From positions 1-13,228 of the forward strand of contig JAAAOH010000365.1 of NCBI GenBank assembly GCA_009908925.1: a stretch of 13,228 nt of DNA. The letters are read 5' to 3'. Below the pieces are notes generated by a model, which saw only the letters and a program-made list of their open reading frames with translations, made no database searches and was not told where the DNA came from. The DNA comes from Spirochaetota bacterium (GTDB lineage: Bacteria; Spirochaetota; Spirochaetia; DSM-27196; PWMO01). The position numbers and the translations under genes are program-made. Positions within the stretch are counted from its first letter, which is position 1. Each line of letters opens with the position of its first letter. Below, piece by piece: positions 1 to 5,982 of the stretch.

Positions 1-309
1 GCCATATCGATGGGCGCCTCGGAGGCCTGGCAGGCGGAGTGCTTCGAGCGGCTGTTCGAAGAGATCGCCGCGACGCCGGCGGTCCGCTTCGCCTCGATCT
101 TCACCTTCGAGGACTTCGACCAGCGGACCTGCCGCGCCGTTCGGGAGTTCTTCCTCGACGCGGAGTTCGATGAGGTTCCCGCCGACTTCACCGAGCGCTT
201 CTCCGACTATCTCTGCGCCCTCGGGATCGTGGGCCCTGACGGTGCGCCGAAGCCCGCGTGGGAGGTAGTACTCGGGGCGCTCGGCGACACTGCCGTGCGG
301 GACCGGTAG
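1..309 (+). CDS. C-terminal end of a secreted/TIM-barrel glycoside-hydrolase-like protein (5' partial)
   Basis: The frame is open from the first base of the window, so this is the tail of a longer gene and its start is not visible. About 102 residues remain. They contain SEAWQAECFERLFEEI, then FASIFTFEDFD, then a closing segment GPDGAPKPAWEVVLGAL. A last strand ending in a FEDFD-like acidic motif, followed by a 'G-x-PKPAW' tail, is typical of the final part of (beta/alpha)8 barrel glycosidase-like proteins, where the last helix follows a 'given this sugar, go home' segment. The exact family and substrate cannot be read from this piece. It ends with TAG and converges on the leftward small membrane genes. 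The coding call is firm because composition and residue order are protein-like; the function is a family-level guess. Confidence 0.7.
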   Translation, partial: AISMGASEAWQAECFERLFEEIAATPAVRFASIFTFEDFDQRTCRAVREFFLDAEFDEVPADFTERFSDYLCALGIVGPDGAPKPAWEVVLGALGDTAVRDR

Positions 310-412
310 TCGGGCGCCTACCACGCCCGCGCGGCGAGCACGTCACCGCAGTCGGGTGCGAGCGCGTTTCGCAGGCCCGCATCTCGATCCGCCCGGCACG
401 CGCCCGGGGTAG

Positions 413-433
413 ACCGGATGTTCACAATCCGGT
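413..433. terminator. Inverted repeat between convergent genes, possible bidirectional terminator
   Basis: ACCGGAT (413-419) and ATCCGGT (427-433) form a perfect 7-bp stem with a 7-base loop. It lies between the 3' end of the glycosidase-like gene and the 3' end of the leftward small gene. There is no clear T-run on either side, so intrinsic termination is uncertain. Nothing else is recognised in the 136-base gap. Confidence 0.35.
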
Positions 434-445
434 TGATGGCCTATT

Positions 446-808
446 CTATGCTTCGCCCTCGTCGAGAATCTTCACCGAGGTAATGTAGTCGGCATTAATG
501 AGGCGGACCTTGTTTTTCCGCTCCACCTGCATCCAGTTCTCCTGCACGTCGAGAACCGTAACCTTGTCAAAGGCTTCGCCGAGGGAGCCGGTGGTAATCT
601 GGCAGGTCTTACCGATGAGCGATCGGATGAGCTCGTTTGACATGGGAGAGACCTCCTCTTCTTTCCTTGTGTCTGGATTCTGTCGTTCCCGTCGCCGTTG
701 CCGCTGCAGCCGGCGGGCCACCCGCAGCTGGTGCCGTCGCTGGAGAAAGAGGACAAACAGTGGCAGAAAAACGGCGATCAGGATTGGTAGGAATACTATC
801 GGTTCCAT
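446..808 (-). CDS. Small membrane-anchored protein with an Lsm-like C-terminal domain
   Basis: The 120-residue frame has one N-terminal membrane helix (about residues 4-23), a very basic linker rich in Arg (about 24-45), and a 65-residue soluble domain with IGKTCQITTG, VLDVQENWMQVE and INADYITSVKIL. That last pattern alternates like a small SH3/Sm-type beta barrel and resembles short proteins of the DUF6897 type; the resemblance is from memory. The ATG at 808 has no convincing ribosome binding site. An in-frame ATG at 643 has an excellent one and would give the soluble domain alone (446-643, 65 residues). Either start, or both, may be used. It lies 54 bases downstream of another small membrane gene, likely in the same operon. 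Function unknown. Confidence 0.7.
   Translation of the reverse strand: MEPIVFLPILIAVFLPLFVLFLQRRHQLRVARRLQRQRRRERQNPDTRKEEEVSPMSNELIRSLIGKTCQITTGSLGEAFDKVTVLDVQENWMQVERKNKVRLINADYITSVKILDEGEA
641..660 (-). promoter_or_regulatory. Strong internal ribosome binding site
   Basis: Read on the minus strand, AAGAGGAGG (660-652) stands 8 bases before ATG at 643. This is much better than anything before the upstream ATG at 808. It decides for a 65-residue product unless the longer form is also made. The same bases encode a KEEEV stretch in the long form. Confidence 0.7.
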
Positions 809-862
809 GCTGGGACGCCCGATTTGTTTTTCTCACGCAGTACCGGTCGGCCGGCCATGCAC

Positions 863-1030
863 CTACCGGTTTTTCCGGCGGATCCCGACCCGCACGGCGG
901 CAAACGTCAACCCGACCAGGGCGATTCCAAAGACAACGAGAGCCACAACATGCTGCCCCAGCGACAGAAACATCGCCCCGATTGCCATCAGCATCATCAT
1001 GAGCAGGATGATGCGGAGGTTGCTATCCAT
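863..1030 (-). CDS. Tiny two-helix membrane protein (55 residues)
   Basis: A 55-residue frame running leftward begins MDSNLRIILLMMMLMAIG and ends GIRRKNR followed by TAG. Two hydrophobic segments (about residues 6-24 and 27-46) are separated by a short SLGQH turn. The C-terminus is strongly basic, which predicts a cytoplasmic tail under the positive-inside rule. AAGGAG lies 6 bases before the ATG, and a plausible promoter lies 38 bases further up. These signals make it a real gene despite its size. It is first in a two-gene leftward unit with the small Lsm-like gene. No family is recognised. A structural or stress membrane peptide, or a partner of the next protein, is possible but not shown. 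Confidence 0.65.
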   Translation of the reverse strand: MDSNLRIILLMMMLMAIGAMFLSLGQHVVALVVFGIALVGLTFAAVRVGIRRKNR

Positions 1031-1067
1031 TCCGTTCTCCTTCTACTTCTCGAGGTAAAGAACCCGC

Positions 1068-1097
1068 ACCGTAGGACACGGCTGCGCGAATTGTCAA
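1068..1097 (-). promoter_or_regulatory. Sigma-70-type promoter for the small membrane gene pair
   Basis: On the minus strand, a perfect TTGACA (1097-1092) is followed after 18 bases by TACGGT (1073-1068), a weak -10 that keeps the key T, A and final T. Transcription would start near 1061, about 30 bases before the ribosome binding site-bearing ATG at 1030. Confidence 0.5.
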
Positions 1098-1231
1098 GAA
1101 TAACCGAACTGCCGGCCGCGCGGTAAAGGCCGGTTCCGGGGGGGAGCCGATGTCCTATCTATGGGCCTGATCGAGCGGTGGCCTGCGCTCCGCGACGTGG
1201 ACAGGGCGAAGGAGCGAGCCTGGTTCAGGCG

Positions 1232-1240
1232 TGATACAAT
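1232..1240 (+). promoter_or_regulatory. Extended -10 promoter, possibly giving a leaderless transcript
   Basis: TGATACAAT (1232-1240) matches an extended -10 (TGnTATAAT) with one change. A start 7-8 bases downstream falls on the ATG at 1248 of the lipoprotein gene, which has no Shine-Dalgarno sequence. No -35 is evident. Confidence 0.4.
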
Positions 1241-1247
1241 GATTGAC

Positions 1248-2009
1248 ATGCGCCTGACCACTCTTCTCGTCCTGCCTGCGCTCCTGGCCTCCGGATGCGT
1301 CGGATTCTTTCCGGACGGACCAATTCCTGAGAGGGGCATCACTGAGTTCTCCAACTCGTTTGACAGTACCGCCGGAGATCTCGACGCGCTCTTCCCGGAG
1401 GACTTCTCCATCTGGACGGGCCAACAGCTCGTCGGTGACGCAAACACACTCTCGCTCACCAGCAGCCGCTCGAACAGCCCTCCATACTCGCTGTACGCGA
1501 ACGCGGAGGCTTCGGGCAATCCTGTCTCCAAGGCGGATATCGTCAGGGGTGGTCTTTTCTTTCGCGAGGGTGAAGAGGTATGGCTTCAAGTGGTCGTCTA
1601 CGTGCCCGATAAGGAAACATCGGTTGATCTCTACCTGCTCGACATTGAGTCCACCATGTACTACGGCGATCCGGGGCGTCGGATCCATGTTCGGGAAGAC
1701 GGGACGCTGCGGGTGGAGTCGAAAGGGGGATTCCACGGGCCGAGTCTGACGCAGGGAAACGGTGCGATCCCCCTTCCCAAGGGCGAGTGGGTCGAGCTTG
1801 TGCTTGCAATCGCCCTCTCCACTTCAAACGACGGCCGCGTGCGGTTGTGGCAGAACTCGACGCTCCTCATTGACGAGGAAGCCCGAACGCTTGCCGAGTC
1901 GCGCTCGGTTATCGACCGGCTACAGATCGGCCTTACAGCAAATCCCTCCGCCGGCACCGCTGAGGCGTGGTTTGACGATGTGGTGGTGACCCGTTCGCCA
2001 CTGCGATAA
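1248..2009 (+). CDS. Lipoprotein with a concanavalin/LamG-like domain
   Basis: The product is 253 residues. It starts MRLTTLLVLPALLASGC: a basic N-terminus, a hydrophobic core, and a Cys at residue 17 suited to lipidation. The residue three before the Cys is Ala, which is looser than the proteobacterial lipobox but tolerated in spirochaetes. The frame is open further upstream to an ATG at 1161, but that extension would hide the signal peptide, so 1248 is chosen. The mature part has SFDSTAGD, WLQVVVYVPD, a GEWVELVLAIAL segment, and a closing AWFDDVVVTRS. That arrangement is typical of jelly-roll domains seen in laminin-G-like or polysaccharide-lyase-like extracellular proteins. No catalytic residues can be named. 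It probably binds or handles a glycan at the cell surface; the substrate is unknown. Confidence 0.75.
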   Translation: MRLTTLLVLPALLASGCVGFFPDGPIPERGITEFSNSFDSTAGDLDALFPEDFSIWTGQQLVGDANTLSLTSSRSNSPPYSLYANAEASGNPVSKADIVRGGLFFREGEEVWLQVVVYVPDKETSVDLYLLDIESTMYYGDPGRRIHVREDGTLRVESKGGFHGPSLTQGNGAIPLPKGEWVELVLAIALSTSNDGRVRLWQNSTLLIDEEARTLAESRSVIDRLQIGLTANPSAGTAEAWFDDVVVTRSPLR

Positions 2010-2312
2010 CCCCACGTGTCGAACCGCGCACACCGTTGGCGAGATGGGGGTGGACGTCGCGGCAATAACGAGGGCCGCATCGGCTGCCGTGTTTCTGTTC
2101 ACGGTCGAGGACCTATTCACACCGTAGTACAACTCCGCCACGGTCATGAAGGACACCGCTACTGTTTGGTTGTAGCTCTTGCGCTGCTCAACGAGAGCGC
2201 GGTTACCGCGCGGAAGCTCGTTGTTCCTGCTTCGACATCCCCTCGCAGATAGCCCCTTGATCTGCTCGAGAACCGACTGCGGGATGTCTCCCATGGTCAG
2301 CTTCGCAATGCC
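2010..2312 (-). pseudogene. Relic of a FitAB/VapBC toxin-antitoxin pair, antitoxin fused to a PIN toxin
   Basis: One leftward frame joins two recognisable pieces. The first, AKLTMGDIPQSVLEQIK then SRNNEL, looks like a ribbon-helix-helix antitoxin of the FitA/Arc type, where 'LTIRDIP..VLE' and 'RSxNNE' are conserved. The second, GNRALVEQRKSYNQ then FMTVAELYYGV, looks like the interior of a VapC/FitB PIN-domain ribonuclease. A weaker piece, DAALVIAAT then TVCAVRHV, recalls the C-terminal part of PIN toxins. The toxin's opening LDTN aspartate is missing. The spacing between the AEL motif and the AAT motif is roughly 20 residues instead of about 50. The initiation codon of the antitoxin part appears mutated (ATT). 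An active toxin is therefore very unlikely. The remainder up to 2424 shows nothing recognisable. Confidence 0.6.
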
Positions 2313-2424
2313 GTCAATATGACATCATACTGGTTACTTGCCCCCATCGCGATGAGGTGGCGCATTCGCGCCAGATCGCGCCGGGGACGTTCGAGCAAGG
2401 CTCCATACCAGAGGCTGCAACTTC

Positions 2425-3480
2425 TCACACGAAGATGATGGCTCCAACGCTGAGCACCGCACCAATTGCGTACAGGATCCTGCTGTACTGTAGCACTTTC
2501 GCGCCGTCCATTCCGTCGAACGGATAGAACGGGATCACCTGATAGATGATGACCAGGTCCAGGACGATCTCCAGGCCGGCGCTGAACGCAACCGGCAGCA
2601 GGTGTCTCGTCGCCACGTATACCAGGAGTAGACTCATCCAGGTGGCGAAGGCCTGGAGGCCGTTGTACGTGGCAAACTCGCGATCCCGCCAGATGTCCTG
2701 CTTCGGGACAAAGAAGCCGAACGTCGGCCACCACGAACCGAATGCGAGAGCCAGAATCACACTCAACGGGATTCCTCCCTGCGGCGCATCGAACCGAACC
2801 GGCCCGGACGCTCTTGCGATTGGATACGCGACCAGCAATCTCACCGCCGTGACCCCCGCTACCATCGCCATGCCGATCCAGAAGAACTCAATGCCCCGCA
2901 GTGAGAAAAGCGAGAGTGCCGCGCCAACGAAGAGTGAAAACAGCAGGGTCTTCAGCACCGCCCTGCTTCTTGGGTGGATACCTGCGTCCCGTACGGCAGA
3001 GTCTCTGACCCAGGTGCCGTATCCTGTTGCAAGCGAGTACACGAAGCGCTTCGGGAAACCCTTGATGGAGTAGCCAAAGAGCGATCGCAGGACGGACGGT
3101 CTGGTATAGCCGTTCTTGGCGAACATGTTCCAGGAGGCAGTGTTGTCCGCACGCACCAGACTGAACTGCGTCTTCAGTCCTTCGTCATCCATCGCCCGCA
3201 TCCCGGTTTCCAGCAAGCGTGCTCCCAGCCTGTGGCCCTGCGCCTTGGGATCAACGAAGATCCAGGCCAGGAGTCCTTCGGTGGCACTCATCTTCTCCAG
3301 CAGCACCCCGCCCACAACGTCCGCCTCCACATGAGCGTAGAATCCCCACTTCCGCTTTCCGGAGAGCAGAAGAGATACCCCCGCACCGAACACCCGCCTT
3401 GCAACGGCCTTGGTCTTGCTGCCTTCCTCAGGCGTCCGAATTGGTGAAATGGAGTACGTGCCCACGTGCTGCTCACCCAC
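2425..3480 (-). CDS. GNAT domain fused to a site-2-protease-like membrane domain lacking HExxH
   Basis: The 351-residue product starts at GTG 3480, 5-6 bases after AAGGAGGG. Residues 1 to about 140 form a GNAT acetyltransferase fold. AWIFVDPKAQGHRLGARLL (72-90) is the acetyl-CoA loop, though the usual middle Gly is Arg84. NTASWNMFAKNGY (113-125) is the typical closing motif. From about residue 174 there are five to six membrane helices. PFYPFDGMDGAKVL (317-330) matches the 'P.PPLDG..V' motif of M50 site-2 proteases, and GSWWPTFGFFVP sits where related archaeal/bacterial S2Ps have their 'FxFAAPGAV' segment. The first catalytic motif, HExxH, is absent; TAVRL (211-215) occupies its expected place. 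The membrane part is therefore probably a non-proteolytic S2P relative that may bind a membrane protein substrate. It is divergent from a small membrane gene plus an XRE regulator. Confidence 0.75.
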   Translation of the reverse strand: MGEQHVGTYSISPIRTPEEGSKTKAVARRVFGAGVSLLLSGKRKWGFYAHVEADVVGGVLLEKMSATEGLLAWIFVDPKAQGHRLGARLLETGMRAMDDEGLKTQFSLVRADNTASWNMFAKNGYTRPSVLRSLFGYSIKGFPKRFVYSLATGYGTWVRDSAVRDAGIHPRSRAVLKTLLFSLFVGAALSLFSLRGIEFFWIGMAMVAGVTAVRLLVAYPIARASGPVRFDAPQGGIPLSVILALAFGSWWPTFGFFVPKQDIWRDREFATYNGLQAFATWMSLLLVYVATRHLLPVAFSAGLEIVLDLVIIYQVIPFYPFDGMDGAKVLQYSRILYAIGAVLSVGAIIFV

Positions 3481-3530
3481 ACTGCCCTCCTTGGTGATCC
3501 ACAGATCGAATGTAACCTTTGCGTTACTGT

Positions 3531-3559
3531 ACTATACTGAGAATTCGTGACACTGTCAC
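3531..3559 (-). promoter_or_regulatory. Promoter of the GNAT/S2P-like gene
   Basis: On the minus strand, GTGACA (3559-3554) and TATAGT (3536-3531) are separated by exactly 17 bases. Each differs from the consensus by one base. Transcription would start near 3524, giving a 5' leader of about 44 bases before GTG 3480. The -35 box overlaps a 13-bp palindrome. Confidence 0.6.
3547..3559. promoter_or_regulatory. 13-bp palindrome overlapping the -35 box, likely operator
   Basis: GTGACACTGTCAC is a perfect 6-bp inverted repeat around a central C. It covers the -35 box of the leftward promoter. It lies 29 bases upstream of the rightward membrane gene start, in the only intergenic space shared with the XRE regulator gene, which makes that regulator the obvious candidate ligand. 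The binding is inferred. Confidence 0.5.
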
Positions 3560-3587
3560 GTGTAGGTTACATCTTGTGGAGGCTCAC

Positions 3588-3914
3588 GTGATTTCGCCAC
3601 CGAGACTCTCGTTCGTATGGAACGCTGCGATGGGCAGCATGGGGCTTGTGTTCTGGACATACGCCGTACTCACGCTCGTGTTGCCGGAAGCGTTTGCGCC
3701 TCGCGGGTACATCCTGGGCATCCTGGGTGGGCTGCTCGCCATCTTTCTCATTGTCACGGGGGTGGCCGCCGGCAGGAACACGGTGGAACGCGCCCGGGTT
3801 CCCATGGAGGTCGCATTCCCGGCAATGGGAGGATTCACCGGCGGGTCGTACTGTCTCTACATGGGCATCGTTGGAATGAAGGGATGGTATGAAGCTCGTA
3901 ACGCACCTGACTGA
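3588..3914 (+). CDS. Small three-helix membrane protein paired with an XRE regulator
   Basis: The product is 108 residues from GTG 3588, with GGAGG 5 bases upstream. A longer frame to ATG 3519 would run through the promoter and operator, so it is not used. There are three hydrophobic segments: around residues 8-32 (FVWNAAMGSMGLVFWTYAVL), 39-61 (YILGILGGLLAIFLIVTG) and 79-95 (GFTGGSYCLYMGIVGM). The end overlaps the start of the XRE gene by 26 bases, so the two are probably translationally coupled. The pairing of a short membrane protein with a 65-70-residue XRE protein recalls the YozG/DUF2178-type pairs of many bacteria. In those pairs the membrane protein may sense and the HTH protein regulates; the role here is inferred. 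Confidence 0.7.
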   Translation: MISPPRLSFVWNAAMGSMGLVFWTYAVLTLVLPEAFAPRGYILGILGGLLAIFLIVTGVAAGRNTVERARVPMEVAFPAMGGFTGGSYCLYMGIVGMKGWYEARNAPD

Positions 3915-4095
3915 ACGGCGAAAGGCCGCAGGCCTCACTCAGTCTCAGCTCGCCGACAGGGTCGGAGTCTCGCGCAAGACGATCAACACCGTGGAGAACC
4001 ACGTCTTTGTTCCATCTACCGTCCTCGCACTGAAGCTTGCGCGGGAGCTACACTGCAGCGTTCACGATCTGTTCGAGCTCCCAGAGCAAGCCTGA
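3889..4095 (+). CDS. Short XRE-family transcriptional regulator
   Basis: The 68-residue protein is almost entirely a helix-turn-helix domain. It begins LTERRKAAGLTQSQLADRV (about 7-25) and continues with GVSRKTINTVENHVFVPS (about 26-43), which is the recognition helix and the following turn. LALKLARELHCSVHDLFEL is the final helix and tail. This is the standard XRE pattern 'LR..AGLTQ..LA...GVSR.TI...E.....PS...AL.IA..L...V..LF'. The start ATG 3889 has GAAGGG 5 bases upstream and lies inside the preceding membrane gene, indicating coupled translation. It very likely binds the palindromes in the shared upstream promoter region and controls both arms of the divergent module. There is no extra sensing domain, so any signal should come through the membrane partner. 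Confidence 0.85.
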   Translation: MKLVTHLTERRKAAGLTQSQLADRVGVSRKTINTVENHVFVPSTVLALKLARELHCSVHDLFELPEQA

Positions 4096-4241
4096 TCCAG
4101 ACACCGCAGCGGCTGACAGCTTTCTCGGCCTCGCTCCTCGGGACAAGTGTGTCCGTCTCCCACCACAATCGTTTCCGCAACAGCCCGATTTCGCCCCATC
4201 GGTTGGTCTATGCCCTCAAATGACGGCCGTAGGTGCCGTCA

Positions 4242-4332
4242 GCACCCCGCGCCTCGCGATTCTCGTTGTGATTTCGTCGAGTCTTCCGCTTCCCGGCCGC
4301 TTTGCGGTTGCACTCCGAGACAGGTTTTACTA
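4242..4332. repeat. Intergenic segment with a diverged second copy at about 12071-12166
   Basis: The gap 4096-4332 between the XRE gene and the ClbS-like gene holds no credible gene. Its second half aligns by eye with the sequence just upstream of the gene at 12183. Shared blocks are GCACC near the start, TTTCG..TCGA.TC, CCCGG, and then TTTGCGGTTGC followed by CGAGA and ACTAT. The best block (4301-4320 against 12131-12150) has about 17 of 20 positions equal with one gap. A 5-bp hairpin GGACA/TGTCC at 4141-4154 is also present. The meaning is unknown; it may be a decayed promoter-bearing repeat. Confidence 0.3.
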
Positions 4333-4803
4333 TCACTTGTCGATGCGTAAGCCGGTGAGCAGCGTGGCATCGGAGAGCCAGGTGGTGCCGCCAAAGGTCA
4401 CCGCATCGAGATAGTGCGATCTTACTGAGAAGCCTGCGGTGCCGCACGCACTGCCAGAATGTCGGTAGAGCTCGTCGTGGATGCGATTGAAACGCTCGAC
4501 TACCTCCGGCAGCGGGGTGGCACGAAAGCGGGTATGTATGTCGGCGTTGAGCTCCTTGAGCTGGTTCCACTTGAACCGCTCGGTCGGAACAGCCGGCACC
4601 TTCCCCGCACGCGCGTCCTCGTACCATCGGACCATCATCGCGCCCCACTCCGCACGGTGGGCGAGGAAGTCCTTTACGCTCATCCCGTCTGTGACTTCTT
4701 CGGTCTTCCGGTCGTCGGGGATGCTCTCGAGCAGCGTCTCGAGCTTCGCTCGCTCTTTCGCGATCTCCTCGAGAAACTCCTGTTTGGTCGTGAACTTGCT
4801 CAT
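4333..4803 (-). CDS. ClbS/DfsB (DUF1706) family four-helix protein
   Basis: The 156-residue product starts MSKFTTKQEFLEEIAKER at ATG 4803. An upstream in-frame ATG at 4908 is rejected because it runs into the neighbouring gene. The conserved family pattern is clear: MSVKDFLAHRAEWGAMMVRW (about 41-60), then FKWNQLKELNADI (about 78-90), then EVVERFNRIHDELY. This matches the ClbS/DfsB helical bundle, distantly related to DinB. ClbS itself is known as a colibactin self-resistance hydrolase, but most family members are uncharacterised. After HDELY the C-terminus (GSACGTAG... to GLRIDK) departs from the usual 'TSSHYxWA' tail, though RSHY is retained. The end may be altered or replaced by a deletion. 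It lies 32 bases downstream of the DKNYY gene and is probably cotranscribed with it. Confidence 0.75.
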   Translation of the reverse strand: MSKFTTKQEFLEEIAKERAKLETLLESIPDDRKTEEVTDGMSVKDFLAHRAEWGAMMVRWYEDARAGKVPAVPTERFKWNQLKELNADIHTRFRATPLPEVVERFNRIHDELYRHSGSACGTAGFSVRSHYLDAVTFGGTTWLSDATLLTGLRIDK

Positions 4804-4835
4804 ACCTGTATTGTAGTGTGCCTCGCCCGCGGCAC

Positions 4836-5924
4836 TCAGTCGACCGGTTTTCCGTCCTGATAGCGACGGTGAGCGTCTCGCGCGTCGGAGCGCGTCGCGC
4901 CGTCCCATCCCGTGACGACGAAAGATTCCGGGTCCGCGCCTTCGACCACTACAGGGCGCTCGTAACCGACGCTGTGATAGACGCGGCGCGTGTCTTTTGC
5001 ATACCCCCGCTCGAGGACCGAGAATGTTCGCGGGTCAGCACTGCGGACGATTGCGGCGGAATCCTGTCCGAAATGATACACATGCTCCGCGTCTGTGGCG
5101 TAGTCACCTGACGAACCGGGGACTATCGAGAACGAGGCAATGTCCGGCGCCGGTCGCACCGGTTCGGCGTAGAAGAACACCCCCCGGGCGTCTTTCCCCA
5201 GGACCCCGCTGAGCGCTTCGAAGCTCTCCGGGTCAGCCGTTTCTATCGGCGCTCTATCATGGTAGACGCGGTTGTCGTGTATGAAATGTCGTTCGCCGAC
5301 GGCAGTCAGGGGGCCGCCGTTACTCTGAGAGAGCGGAGCGCCGAACAGGAACAGCCGGGTCCCGTCGGTGTAGACTTCACTCGATAAACGGAAGTATCCC
5401 GCGTCGCCCGCGTACGTCTCCGGTCGTTCCGTGATCGAAGCAGGAGCAAACGCGCGTGCGTCGGCGTTTTCGATGACGTCGCCGCGGAAGTAGACGTAGT
5501 TCGCGTCCGTATGGTAATCGCTCCAATCGAGATCACTATCGCGTGGCACCGGCTCGAACGTGGCGGGATCGGCGTCGCGAAGTGCTTTGCCGTTGTAGTA
5601 CACCCTATCCGCGGTAATGGTGATTCCGGCGTTTTGCACGCCCCGCACAGCGTTTAGGGCAAGGCGCCCATAGAAGAGCGCTGAGATCGCCACCACGACC
5701 ACGACGCTCACGATGGTCATCGTTCGGCCGCTGATTCCGAAATAGGTTCCGCGAAATATCCAGTAGAGCAAGAATATGTATGCCGGGTACGCGAGTACTG
5801 CGAGAACGAACAGTATGTGGGAGACGTCATTCGTGCTGCCCGGCGCATCGAACATCATGAAGGATGTGCCGAATACCACCGGCCAAAACAGCAGTAGCGC
5901 CGTCACGCCGATATCGATAATCAT
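4836..5924 (-). CDS. Membrane-anchored DKNYY-repeat protein
   Basis: The product is 362 residues. The N-terminus has three membrane segments (about 5-24, 36-58 and 69-88). The rest is a chain of roughly 40-residue repeats. Each ends with a variant of 'ADP-x-[TS]F' (ADPATF, ADARAF, ADPESF, ADPRTF, ADPESF) and contains a tyrosine-rich strand such as VYYNGKAL, YVYFRGDVIENA, RVYHDRAPIETA or HVYHFGQDSA. This is the DKNYY-family architecture, in which a residue-by-residue 'now at this position the protein displays Y' repeat builds an extracytoplasmic beta domain. The function of the family is unknown; it is often envelope-associated. ATG 5924 lacks a good ribosome binding site. The gene precedes the ClbS-like gene in a leftward unit. 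Confidence 0.75.
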   Translation of the reverse strand: MIIDIGVTALLLFWPVVFGTSFMMFDAPGSTNDVSHILFVLAVLAYPAYIFLLYWIFRGTYFGISGRTMTIVSVVVVVAISALFYGRLALNAVRGVQNAGITITADRVYYNGKALRDADPATFEPVPRDSDLDWSDYHTDANYVYFRGDVIENADARAFAPASITERPETYAGDAGYFRLSSEVYTDGTRLFLFGAPLSQSNGGPLTAVGERHFIHDNRVYHDRAPIETADPESFEALSGVLGKDARGVFFYAEPVRPAPDIASFSIVPGSSGDYATDAEHVYHFGQDSAAIVRSADPRTFSVLERGYAKDTRRVYHSVGYERPVVVEGADPESFVVTGWDGATRSDARDAHRRYQDGKPVD

Positions 5925-5982
5925 AGTGTTTCGTGCATGAGAGTACGTCTTCGTGTCAACCGCTCAGTGCTGCGCCTCGAGC

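Larger units (their letters stand above)
3511..3571. repeat. 8-bp inverted repeat spanning the divergent promoter
   Basis: TGTAACCT (3511-3518) and AGGTTACA (3564-3571) are perfect reverse complements, 53 bases start to start, which is close to five helical turns. They flank the -10, the -35 and the 13-bp palindrome. A looping pair of operators or half-sites is plausible. Confidence 0.45.

Noticed and set aside
4037..4414. 125-codon plus-strand frame after the XRE gene.
   Set aside because: It overlaps both the XRE gene and the ClbS-like gene and has no ribosome binding site or family-like residues.
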